From assembly GCF_030264275.1 (NCBI RefSeq), contig NZ_CP127165.1, positions 1,228,001 through 1,292,000 of the forward strand: a DNA stretch of 64,000 nucleotides. Direction: 5' to 3'. Position numbers and translations under genes: made by a program. Positions 56,806 to 64,000 of the stretch are shown in pieces. Position 1 is the first letter of the stretch; each line of letters opens with the position of its first letter. This stretch comes from Marivivens sp. LCG002 (GTDB lineage Bacteria > Pseudomonadota > Alphaproteobacteria > Rhodobacterales > Rhodobacteraceae). The notes below the pieces were generated by a model. That model was given only the letters and a program-made list of their open reading frames with translations. It had not been told where the DNA came from and made no database searches.

Positions 56806-57861
56806 TCAATTGCTGCGAATATCCTGGGACTTATGGTTGCTTATCCACGGCGCGGGTTTTTCCACGAGCCTCACAGTTTCAACTTCTGTGGTTATCGCCC
56901 GAACGTAACTATTGCGGAAATTTTTCGGCCAGGCACCGCTACGCCTCGCGTAGTGTCGCTCGGCGGTAGCGGTTGAACAGTGACCTGCTAACGCAGCAAT
57001 CGTTCGAAGATCGACGTCAAAGCCAGCTTCAGCTCTTTCATGGAGCGTCTGCTTCATGTTGGCTATGAATTGGTGTCTTAAGGTATAAAGACATATCAAT
57101 GACTTGCGCTTCGGAAACACCCGCTGACAGGAGCGCGCTAGCATCGCCCTGATCCGTTTCAGGGTCTTCGGATAACCTGCGGCCAGATCTGGATCGTGAT
57201 CCTTTAAGGGGGAGGCCCAGCCGACGGTAAAGGCAATCGCTTCGATGACTTTGTTCGGCAGTCGAGTGAGATTGATTGTGCGACTGGTCCCATTTGCTCG
57301 ATCATTGGTCGCCTTTGCATTGCTTACCTTTAGAAAAAGGGCGGCATTTTCTGGCGATCTTAATAGCCTCGCGCTTGGCCACTCGCAGGGTCTGAGACCA
57401 GTATGGAGCGTGGCCGTCATCAGATGATAAAGACGTTCACGGTTGAGATTTTTTAACGACCTTCCGATGTCCTTGTGAAGCTTTTCAAAGTCTTCTGGTG
57501 TCACGTAACGGGCTTTTCGAGCGCTAGTCCTTTTGAGTCTCGTATCGAGCTGAGTTCCTGCAATGACTTTATCGGCTTGCTTACCAAAGATTATGGATTG
57601 CAGAACATCCTGATAGTCGGGGTTCTCGAGAATAACGAAGAGGATCGCTGCTTCATAATTTCGCCAAGTCTGTGGTTTGACTATAAGCTTGATGCTCAGC
57701 AGGAACTCTCCAAAGTCCCTTTGATCAATCAGAGCGTCGTTGCCCAACCCTTTTTCTCTCCGGAACCTAGCTTCGAATTGCCTCCAAGTATTTCGGTAAC
57801 GCTGCGCTGTTGCCGCTGTCATTGATGGCTCGACACCACCGGTGAATTGCCCAGTCTTCAT
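56806..57861 (-). CDS. Tyrosine recombinase/integrase 2
   Basis: A 351-residue recombinase of a different type from integrase 1. Catalytic residues: R in TGLRPCEW, R in LRHQFIANM, H in AGHCSTATAE, and Tyr in RHYARRSG; the HxxR motif reads TLRHQ, with the usual first histidine changed to Thr/Leu. ATG 57861 follows GGAGGATCTC. It is divergent from an unknown 338-residue gene, with a long inverted repeat in between. A second unrelated integrase within 5 kb suggests layered insertions. Confidence 0.8.
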   Translation of the reverse strand: MKTGQFTGGVEPSMTAATAQRYRNTWRQFEARFRREKGLGNDALIDQRDFGEFLLSIKLIVKPQTWRNYEAAILFVILENPDYQDVLQSIIFGKQADKVIAGTQLDTRLKRTSARKARYVTPEDFEKLHKDIGRSLKNLNRERLYHLMTATLHTGLRPCEWPSARLLRSPENAALFLKVSNAKATNDRANGTSRTINLTRLPNKVIEAIAFTVGWASPLKDHDPDLAAGYPKTLKRIRAMLARSCQRVFPKRKSLICLYTLRHQFIANMKQTLHERAEAGFDVDLRTIAALAGHCSTATAERHYARRSGAWPKNFRNSYVRAITTEVETVRLVEKPAPWISNHKSQDIRSN

Positions 57862-57900
57862 GAGATCCTCCATGCTTGGAGGGAAACTGAGAAAAATTTT

Positions 57901-57932
57901 GCAAGAAACCTAAAATCTTAAACGTTTCTTGC
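57901..57932. promoter_or_regulatory. Perfect inverted repeat between integrase 2 and the unknown gene
   Basis: GCAAGAAAC (57901-57909) and GTTTCTTGC (57924-57932), nine bases each, 14-base AT-rich spacer, centred in the divergent intergenic region. It fits an operator or a recombinase core/arm site. Confidence 0.55.
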
Positions 57933-57982
57933 ATCTTACCGACCATGTCTCATGCGAAAGAGCGGCGTGGTGCGAGTAGGAG

Positions 57983-58999
57983 ATGACGATTAGTGCAATT
58001 ACTCTAAGAGGCGAGGATAGGATAAAAGCTCAGGATGATTATGTCCTGAGCCATCTCCTGGACGATGAACGGCTCCGAGATTTGTGGACCAAAAATGGCG
58101 CGCTTTCGACACGCTGCCTGCAGCACTACCGCTTAACGCGAGAACATGATTTCGCAGCTTTGATTGCTTATCACTATCAAGCAGCAAAAGAACTAGGGTC
58201 GAGCTTCTTCCACATATCGTTGCGCAACCCGGTGAGCGCAACACTCGAGGATTTGCTTGAAAAGAGAGATATCGTTCGAAAGGCGAAGATCCATATTTCA
58301 GCAGCACTACAGGGCTTTACGAACGCAACACCCATCGCCACGAAAATTACTGAGACCGAAAGTGCCGGTTTGGGGCAACTCGAGTTGAATATGGTGATGT
58401 TGGTCGAGGTCCAATATTTTTCAGAGGCTGGTAATAATAATTTTGGCAGGCAAGCACTTCGTGAAGCAGACGACATAAGGTTTCACTTAGGCGATCACTT
58501 CGTTGTCGAAAAGGTAGCAAGCCTTGAAAGTCTGGTTTCTAGAACAGTCAAAATGACTGAAACCAGCTTCCTGAGTAAATTCACCGGTCCAGAAATTCGC
58601 AGCTACTACGAGCTTTGCTATCGTCGGTGTTTCAATGAGTTAGGCGGCACACTTCAGTCTTTAAGTGAAAGCTTGGATGCACTTAATCGCAAGCCCGTAT
58701 TGAGACGAATTAATGGCGAAAGGGTTGTGGAACTTGTCAGCGTCTCCCGACGCAGCAATTCGCGGCAGAGAGGCAAGAGTAAGCATGAAAGTATCGATGA
58801 GGAAGTCGATCTTAGCTGGATTGCTGACGAACCAGTATCACCGGAAGATGCCGTTATGCCGAGGTGCAATGACGATAACTTCGAAAATTGCATTACGTTT
58901 TCGGCTCCAACAGTCGGTCGGAACCTAAGCCTATGTCCGCAAACGGCTGGGATTTTCTTTGAAAGAAGCTTTAAGTTATTGAAAGATGGAGGAAAATAG
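57983..58999 (+). CDS. Unknown protein, 338 residues, divergent from integrase 2
   Basis: Not recognised. The first 240 residues are mostly helical (HLLDDERLRDLWTKNG, LVEVQYFSEAGNNNFGRQA), followed by a charged linker RRSNSRQRGKSKHESIDEEVD and an acidic-to-polar end. A conserved-looking cluster of Tyr/Cys/Arg (SYYELCYRRCFNELGG) is present near residues 215-230. No signal peptide or membrane segment. It is the only start in the frame; AGGAG overlaps the ATG, so initiation may be weak. Candidate cargo or regulator. Confidence 0.6.
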   Translation: MTISAITLRGEDRIKAQDDYVLSHLLDDERLRDLWTKNGALSTRCLQHYRLTREHDFAALIAYHYQAAKELGSSFFHISLRNPVSATLEDLLEKRDIVRKAKIHISAALQGFTNATPIATKITETESAGLGQLELNMVMLVEVQYFSEAGNNNFGRQALREADDIRFHLGDHFVVEKVASLESLVSRTVKMTETSFLSKFTGPEIRSYYELCYRRCFNELGGTLQSLSESLDALNRKPVLRRINGERVVELVSVSRRSNSRQRGKSKHESIDEEVDLSWIADEPVSPEDAVMPRCNDDNFENCITFSAPTVGRNLSLCPQTAGIFFERSFKLLKDGGK

Positions 59000-59601
59000 A
59001 AACATCAATCTGGTTGGAAGCCAGGTAGAGACTGATTGTATCGGTTATGTCAGCTAGGTTGGCTTCGGCATACAAAGGCTGTTTGGCAAAAATGTAGTTC
59101 ATACTGCGCACATCCTGCACCTGTTTAGTTGCGGGCTTTGGGTTATTTCTTAATATTATATAGTTGCAATCTTTAGTGAGTGTTGTTGGCGTATAGCGCT
59201 TTGGCGTCCAAGTTGGGTTTGGGTGAATTTTTCAGTTGGGGTAAATTGAACCCCAAAACAGGGTAACAACGCCACTGTGAGCCATCCTGAAGGTAGTTGA
59301 TGTCGATGAAGAGATCATCGGTCTAATCGACGTTGAATCCGAACTTCAGGGCTGGAACCATGGATCAGGTTCTAAAAGCCGCCAAGATCGATAAGACCGC
59401 ACGCAATCGTTTGAACCGAGTCGGGGTTCATCCTTTCCAGATTCTCGCTGACATAAAATAATGTCCTAAAGATCATACTATTCCCCGTTCTATTGGGTCC
59501 GAACAAAAGCATGATCGGGTGTAGCTAGATCCCATGTTGAGAGCCAACGCCTTTGAAGTTTTCGATTTCGATCTGGCTCAGTTACATGACAGAATCGTTT
59601 T
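59000..59601. other. 600-base gene-free stretch with a small ORF remnant
   Basis: No convincing gene. An inverted repeat TTGGGGT-AAATTGA-ACCCCAA (59236-59256) may be a terminator-like or IS-end structure. A 34-codon frame at 59360-59461 (ATG GAT CAG..., coding MDQVLKAAKIDKTARNRLN) is open and may be the tail or start of a decayed gene. The rest shows mixed composition, as expected for a junction between acquired segments. Confidence 0.4.
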
Positions 59602-60579
59602 TTATCTCACGCCCTTGGCTTTACCAGGCGCAGCGAGAATTTTAGGCACTTTGGAAAAACAAAAAGTTTGGAACGCCCGCTCTATCGCAGACCAATCACC
59701 GGTGTAGAACTCTCCAGCTTGTGAGGTGAATTCTCTGTCAAAGAGCTCTTTCAATTCTGTTTCGTAGTTGTGTGCCGTATCGCCGTCTTCAAATGGCTGA
59801 TTATGCTTGAGTTCCCATCTGCAAACCGCGCGATCAGGGAACCCTCCATTGACTTCGCGCAACCGCCGGTTCGGATCATTTGATCTGCCTATCTTCACCA
59901 GAGCTTTGCCGACATGAGGGCCTGTTTTTCCAAGCAGCGCCTCCGCATTCGCTGACAGCTTCATCAGATAGAGGTGGTTCTCTCCATCTTCATGGGTGGA
60001 GGTGCGGTCCCCGAAGCTAGGAGGAATACCCTTGGACGGCTTGAGCAGGTCGTTCATATAGCCGCTGACGAGTTCATACGCTGCGATGGGCGGTTCACCG
60101 TAGACGTTCACCTGCCCGACATGGTGGCTGAGCGCCCTGCGCTTTTCATCTGGCTCAAGCAGGACAGCCTTGGTTGTTCTCTCAAACCGCTTCTTGCTGT
60201 CATAGGCTATCGGCGCAATCGTCTTGATGTGAACCCGGTTTGTGACGCGCCATGCACGGACAACCTTCAAGCCGTAAGTCCACCGATCCTGAAAACCATG
60301 ATCTAGCTTCCATTTCCTCGACTCCTCAGTCTGCCGGTCCATATCATGGCATCGCTCCAGTTTGACTTCCATGAAGCCAAGGGCCTGCCGCTGAAGATCG
60401 GTGTCAGTGAGAGAGTCTACAGCGCCGTAGATGAGGACAAGATCCCCGTCCTTCATCTTTGACAGCATGTCTTCGCGCTGAGCTTCGTGGGTGAAGCCGA
60501 TGTAACCGGCTTCTTCGGGGTTGAAGCTGTAAAATGCGCGCACCCAGATCTGGCGGTCTTCGGGGAGGAGCTCACCCAT
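59602..60579 (-). CDS. PUA/EVE-like plus T5orf172 (GIY-YIG) protein
   Basis: A 325-residue two-part protein. Residues 1-130 resemble a PUA/EVE-type reader of modified bases (MKDGDLVLIYGAV, then RQALGFMEVKLE); this is a fold inference. Residues 205-305 match a T5orf172-type GIY-YIG nuclease: HLYLMKL for GIY, KALVKIGRSNDPNRRL for YIG with the Arg, and the acid in NYETELKELF, ending GEFYTGDW. ATG 60579 follows GAAGGG and overlaps the upstream gene by 8 bases, so it is in the HsdR operon. A reader-nuclease fusion would suit attack on modified phage DNA. Confidence 0.65.
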   Translation of the reverse strand: MGELLPEDRQIWVRAFYSFNPEEAGYIGFTHEAQREDMLSKMKDGDLVLIYGAVDSLTDTDLQRQALGFMEVKLERCHDMDRQTEESRKWKLDHGFQDRWTYGLKVVRAWRVTNRVHIKTIAPIAYDSKKRFERTTKAVLLEPDEKRRALSHHVGQVNVYGEPPIAAYELVSGYMNDLLKPSKGIPPSFGDRTSTHEDGENHLYLMKLSANAEALLGKTGPHVGKALVKIGRSNDPNRRLREVNGGFPDRAVCRWELKHNQPFEDGDTAHNYETELKELFDREFTSQAGEFYTGDWSAIERAFQTFCFSKVPKILAAPGKAKGVR

Positions 60580-61087
60580 CGGCACGCCCTTCAATCAGCT
60601 TCGGGAAGTTGGCTGAAAACGCCGCCAGAACTGCCGACCAATTGTCCGGATCGGATGGCCCCTTGCTGCGCACCACGTTGAGAACCGAATAGCCAGCATC
60701 GGACAATGCGTCGCGCAGGTCCCGTTCCAGTGCCGCAATCCGGTCGCGAATAGGTTTGTGCAGCTCCATCTGCTCACCGTGATCCTGCTCATCGGTCTTC
60801 CCTATCTCCGGAAAAATCGGCCCATAGGATACCAGATCGAACTGGGCGCATTTTTCCGGTTCGATGCCCTGTTCGGTAAGTAAGCGACGAAGGCTGTTGG
60901 AGGCTTTCTGAAATCCCAGATGCTGCCCCATCCGCGTGTAGGGCGTAGTCGCATAAGGGCTGCTATTGTCCCCGGTGCGCCCGACATACTGGCGCTCACC
61001 CTTCGGCGTGTCGATCCGCCAGACAAAGAGCCAGAACCCGCGTTGCAGCATCGGGTCGGGCAGGGTGAGGGTGTGGGGTTCCGCCAT
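60572..61087 (-). CDS. GIY-YIG family protein
   Basis: A 171-residue protein with an N-terminal GIY-YIG-like nuclease motif: GFWLFVWRIDTPKGERQYVGRTG, then a TRMGQHLG helix holding the Arg, and a helical C-terminal part (DRIAALERDLRDALSDAG). The family cuts DNA or repairs it in many contexts. The start is ATG 61087 (GTG 61090 is possible) with GAGG upstream, ten bases after the stop of the NucS-like gene. Third gene of the restriction operon. Confidence 0.7.
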   Translation of the reverse strand: MAEPHTLTLPDPMLQRGFWLFVWRIDTPKGERQYVGRTGDNSSPYATTPYTRMGQHLGFQKASNSLRRLLTEQGIEPEKCAQFDLVSYGPIFPEIGKTDEQDHGEQMELHKPIRDRIAALERDLRDALSDAGYSVLNVVRSKGPSDPDNWSAVLAAFSANFPKLIEGRADG

Positions 61088-61096
61088 CACCCGACC

Positions 61097-62026
61097 TCAC
61101 GCATTCTCATAGCTGCGCTCGAACAATGGCTTGGCTTTCTCGAAATCTTCCATCGAACGGATGGTGATTTCCAGATCGCCGGTGCCGAAATGGCCGATAT
61201 TGCGCACGTTGCGGGTAAAGCCGTCTTCCAGCGCGATAGTGTCGGGGTCAACCTTGACGTGGACGATCAACTTGCGCTCCTGGGTCTTGATCTCGACGCA
61301 GGCGAAATTCTTGATCCGCTTGAACGCGAAATAGAAGCGCAGCACCTTGAACTGCACGTCATCCCCCAACCCTTCAAGATGCTCCTTTACCGTATCAAAG
61401 AGGGCGCGCAGCTCAACGTCCGCCCTGTCGAGATACTGCGACACGGTGGTGTATTTCTGCTTTTGCCCGCTGTCGGCTCCGCTCTCAGCCTTAGCTGCCG
61501 CGATCACGCCGTTCAGCGGAGCAGAGGCCGCATTAACCTGTTCCAACAGCAGCAGGTCATCATCGAATTTCATGTAGCGGATGAGTTCGATGTTGCGGTT
61601 CATCTGCTTGATCGCATGCTCGTCATAACGAGAGAAGTCGCCCGCGATGCATATAAGGCGCGGCGATGACCATTCGACTGATTGGGCGACCTTCTCGCCG
61701 AACTTCTTCAATACCAGCATCTCAAAATCGCCGCGGTGCGTCACAAGCCAGTCCAGATAAAACAGGCCCTGATTTATGACGTTCATGTTAGAGGAACGCT
61801 TATATTCGATGATCACAGGGCAGGAATTTTCATCTATGCCGAGCGTGTCCATCCGCCCTCCATGGTCGCGGCCAGTGGAAAACTCGGACGCCAAGAAGTG
61901 GACACCGAGAAAGGTCTCTAGGTTCTCCTCGATGAGCGTTTGCAGAGATTTCTCAAGCGCGAGCGAAGTGCCATGCACCTCGCAGACGTCCGTTCCGCCA
62001 ATCCGGAAGAGTTTCAGATCGCTCAT
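61097..62026 (-). CDS. NucS-like nuclease domain fused to DUF5655
   Basis: A 309-residue protein. The N-terminal 130 residues carry a PD-(D/E)XK-like core: [25 protein letters not shown] with the D...ExK acids, similar to the endonuclease NucS group. The C-terminal part is DUF5655 ([23 protein letters not shown], then the [10 protein letters not shown] segment), a domain often found with nucleases. Its ATG overlaps the HsdR stop by four bases (ATGA), so it is translationally coupled to the restriction subunit. Confidence 0.78.
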   Translation of the reverse strand: MSDLKLFRIGGTDVCEVHGTSLALEKSLQTLIEENLETFLGVHFLASEFSTGRDHGGRMDTLGIDENSCPVIIEYKRSSNMNVINQGLFYLDWLVTHRGDFEMLVLKKFGEKVAQSVEWSSPRLICIAGDFSRYDEHAIKQMNRNIELIRYMKFDDDLLLLEQVNAASAPLNGVIAAAKAESGADSGQKQKYTTVSQYLDRADVELRALFDTVKEHLEGLGDDVQFKVLRFYFAFKRIKNFACVEIKTQERKLIVHVKVDPDTIALEDGFTRNVRNIGHFGTGDLEITIRSMEDFEKAKPLFERSYENA

Positions 62027-64000
62027 AGCTCGCCACCGACACCTTTGAACTTATCAACAAAGGCGGAAATCTTCTCAAATACTATCGCCTTCTTACTTCG
62101 GAACTGCGGGTTCAGCGGGCTCATTTTAGGCAATATGGCATTTAGGTCGGCCCCATTATCAGATGCGAACTCCCGTTTGACCGACATTGCGATATAGCGT
62201 TTTGCCGCCACGCGATTCAGATCTTCTGAAGCGATGATCTCCTCCACTTCGCGTCGTTGCTCTTGCCGAGCGAAGGCGAAGAACGCATTTATCAGGCTTG
62301 CTTTGTCGTCGAGTTGATCAAGGTCCTTCAGATTGATGAAGTCAACGATTAGGCTCTCTTTTGCTCGGTTGCCGAGGCTGGCTCGAATGGCGCGGCGGGC
62401 TTCATCAATCAGTCCTGCCTTGTCCTTCGACTTCTTGCTTTTTTCGAAAATCAGTTCGAGGATATAATCGAGGTTAATTTCCTGCGACTTGAGGAGATCA
62501 ACCTCAAACACCACATCGTCCCAGTCGATGTTAGACTTTCCGTCATCGCTTGCACTTGTCTCTTTCCGCAACCAGTCGCGAATGTCGTTATAGGTCGACT
62601 TGTAGTCCTGGATCTTGCGTTCTGCTGGAAGATTAATTTTCGCCATTTCATGCAGGTCGTCGTCGTTCAGATAGTGCTGCGCCTTGAAACTCTCGACAGC
62701 CATTGCATCATTGACATCCAAACTTTGAAAAGCTTGAAGCGCTGCAAACTCATCATAATTCCGCAGGATATTCTCGGCCCTCAAATACTCACCAAACAGC
62801 TTCGCAAACGCTTTCTTATCTGTCTCCCTGTTGATCTCACCTGGGTTTGGAAAGCTGCTTTCAAGTTCATTCAAAATGTCGACGAAACCGCGTCGGGCAT
62901 CCCCATTTTCCCGATCGTGGAAACCTTTCATGTATTCGTGATAGCTCTTTTCGAGAACGACATTTTTTGTGTTCTTGTCCCCGAACAGCGTGATCGCATC
63001 AATGGTAGCTTGTTCGAGATCGCGGAAGGCGACTATATTGCCAAACGCTTTGGTCGCGTCGTAGATCCGGTTCGTCCTAGAGAAGGCTTGCATCAACCCG
63101 TGAAATCGCAGGTTCTTGTCGACGAACAAAGTATTTAGAGTTGGCGCGTCGAAACCAGTAAGGAACATTCCGACTACGATCAGAAGGTCGACTTCTCTGG
63201 ACTTAACGCGCTTCGCCAAGTCTCGGTAATAGTTTTGGAATCCTTGACCGTCGACGCCGAAGCTTGTCTTGAAATTGGCATTATAGTCGTTGATCGCCGA
63301 ACTGAGAAATTCCTTCGCGCTGCTATTCATAGCTGAGACATCGAAACTCTCGTCCTGAATATCTCCGACGGCATCTTGCTCTTCATTCGCGGCGAAAGAG
63401 AAGATCGTCGCGATTTTAAGGGGTTTGTCGGTGCTTACCTGTAAGGTGCGCAACACCTCATAGTATAACTTTGCGGCATCCACGCTACTGACCGCAAACA
63501 TGGCGTTGAAGCCATTGTTGCCGGACTTCAATCGGTGTGTCTTCTGGCGGAAATTGTTGAGGATATACTCTGAAACTTTCGTGATCCGTTCCGGATGCAG
63601 CAGGGCTTCTTTGTTTTCTGCAGCACTTAGCTTTTTCTGGTCCTGTTCGCTTTCAAAGGCTTTGAATTGCGGCCGCACATCATTGTAGTCGACTTTGAAT
63701 TTTAGGACTTTTTCATCACGGATGGCATCGGTTATCACGTATGAATGCAACTCACGCCCAAACACGCTGGCGGTGGTTTCCGTGCCCAAAGCGTTCTCCG
63801 GGAAGATCGGTGTTCCAGTGAAACCAAACTGATAGAACCTTTTGAATTTCTTTTTCAGGTTCTTTTGCGCCTCGCCGAACTGGCTACGGTGGCATTCGTC
63901 GAAGATAAACACTACCTGCTTGTCGTAGACAGGCAAATCCGCTTCTGCCTTCATCAAGTTGTTCAGCTTCTGGATCGTGGTAACGATGATCTTGTTGTCG
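62023..64000 (-). CDS. hsdR: Type I restriction enzyme R subunit, N-terminus outside the window
   Basis: ATP-driven translocase and nuclease subunit; reading continues through the right edge (frame: [19 protein letters not shown]), so the upstream nuclease domain is not seen. About 658 residues are present: helicase motif [14 protein letters not shown], motif [14 protein letters not shown], motif VI-like [12 protein letters not shown], and the helical C-terminal domain. Its stop overlaps the NucS-like gene by four bases. The specificity (hsdS) and methylase (hsdM) genes are expected upstream, beyond 64000; they are not in the window. Confidence 0.92.
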   Translation of the reverse strand, partial: DNKIIVTTIQKLNNLMKAEADLPVYDKQVVFIFDECHRSQFGEAQKNLKKKFKRFYQFGFTGTPIFPENALGTETTASVFGRELHSYVITDAIRDEKVLKFKVDYNDVRPQFKAFESEQDQKKLSAAENKEALLHPERITKVSEYILNNFRQKTHRLKSGNNGFNAMFAVSSVDAAKLYYEVLRTLQVSTDKPLKIATIFSFAANEEQDAVGDIQDESFDVSAMNSSAKEFLSSAINDYNANFKTSFGVDGQGFQNYYRDLAKRVKSREVDLLIVVGMFLTGFDAPTLNTLFVDKNLRFHGLMQAFSRTNRIYDATKAFGNIVAFRDLEQATIDAITLFGDKNTKNVVLEKSYHEYMKGFHDRENGDARRGFVDILNELESSFPNPGEINRETDKKAFAKLFGEYLRAENILRNYDEFAALQAFQSLDVNDAMAVESFKAQHYLNDDDLHEMAKINLPAERKIQDYKSTYNDIRDWLRKETSASDDGKSNIDWDDVVFEVDLLKSQEINLDYILELIFEKSKKSKDKAGLIDEARRAIRASLGNRAKESLIVDFINLKDLDQLDDKASLINAFFAFARQEQRREVEEIIASEDLNRVAAKRYIAMSVKREFASDNGADLNAILPKMSPLNPQFRSKKAIVFEKISAFVDKFKGVGGEL

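Overview
The window is a 64 kb piece of an alphaproteobacterial chromosome, most likely from the Rhodobacterales/Roseobacter group. The evidence is GC-rich coding sequence, the sciP-ctrA pair with a CtrA-type site, a LexA box of the GTTC-N7-GTTC type, DUF2254 and DUF2161 genes, and a giant secreted protein ending in a Hint domain. These are calls by eye from the sequence; no database was searched.

Layout. 1-3.6 kb: 3'-truncated arginase with a divergent Lrp/AsnC regulator, dsbB, a DedA/YqaA-like membrane gene, a zinc peptidase and tRNA-Leu(CAA). 3.6-24.5 kb: an AT-rich leader, then one 20.2-kb gene for a 6744-residue protein with a cysteine-rich N-terminus, calcium-binding RTX blocks, 15 tandem 94-residue domains, seven 374-residue composite repeats, degenerate domains, a second RTX block and a C-terminal Hint domain. 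24.6-32.3 kb: housekeeping (MobA-like transferase, DUF2254, YSC84 lipoprotein, hemB, membrane protein, mfd). 32.3-34.1 kb: an AT-rich two-gene insertion between mfd and mnmA encoding an SMC/ABC-type ATPase and a PIN nuclease, a candidate defence module. 34.1-48.2 kb: mnmA, sciP, ctrA, ligA, recG, a 42-residue membrane peptide behind a LexA box, a soluble chemoreceptor, a NifU-like scaffold, hisI, DUF2161, a three-gene catabolic operon with its divergent Lrp-type regulator, and a small EthD/Dabb-like gene.

48.5-64 kb is accessory DNA: two IS630-family insertion sequences with programmed -1 frameshifts that disrupt older reading frames, a divergent pair of secreted proteins (one a nuclease), two unrelated tyrosine recombinases, a secreted GH3 enzyme, a ClpP-like protein with two PAN domains, an unknown 338-residue protein, and on the minus strand a type I restriction HsdR (5' part outside) whose operon continues into a NucS-like/DUF5655 protein, a GIY-YIG protein and a PUA/EVE-like plus T5orf172 protein.

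The points most worth following up are the ATPase-PIN operon, the four-gene restriction operon, the SOS-boxed micropeptide, and the nested near-identical repeats of the giant adhesin.
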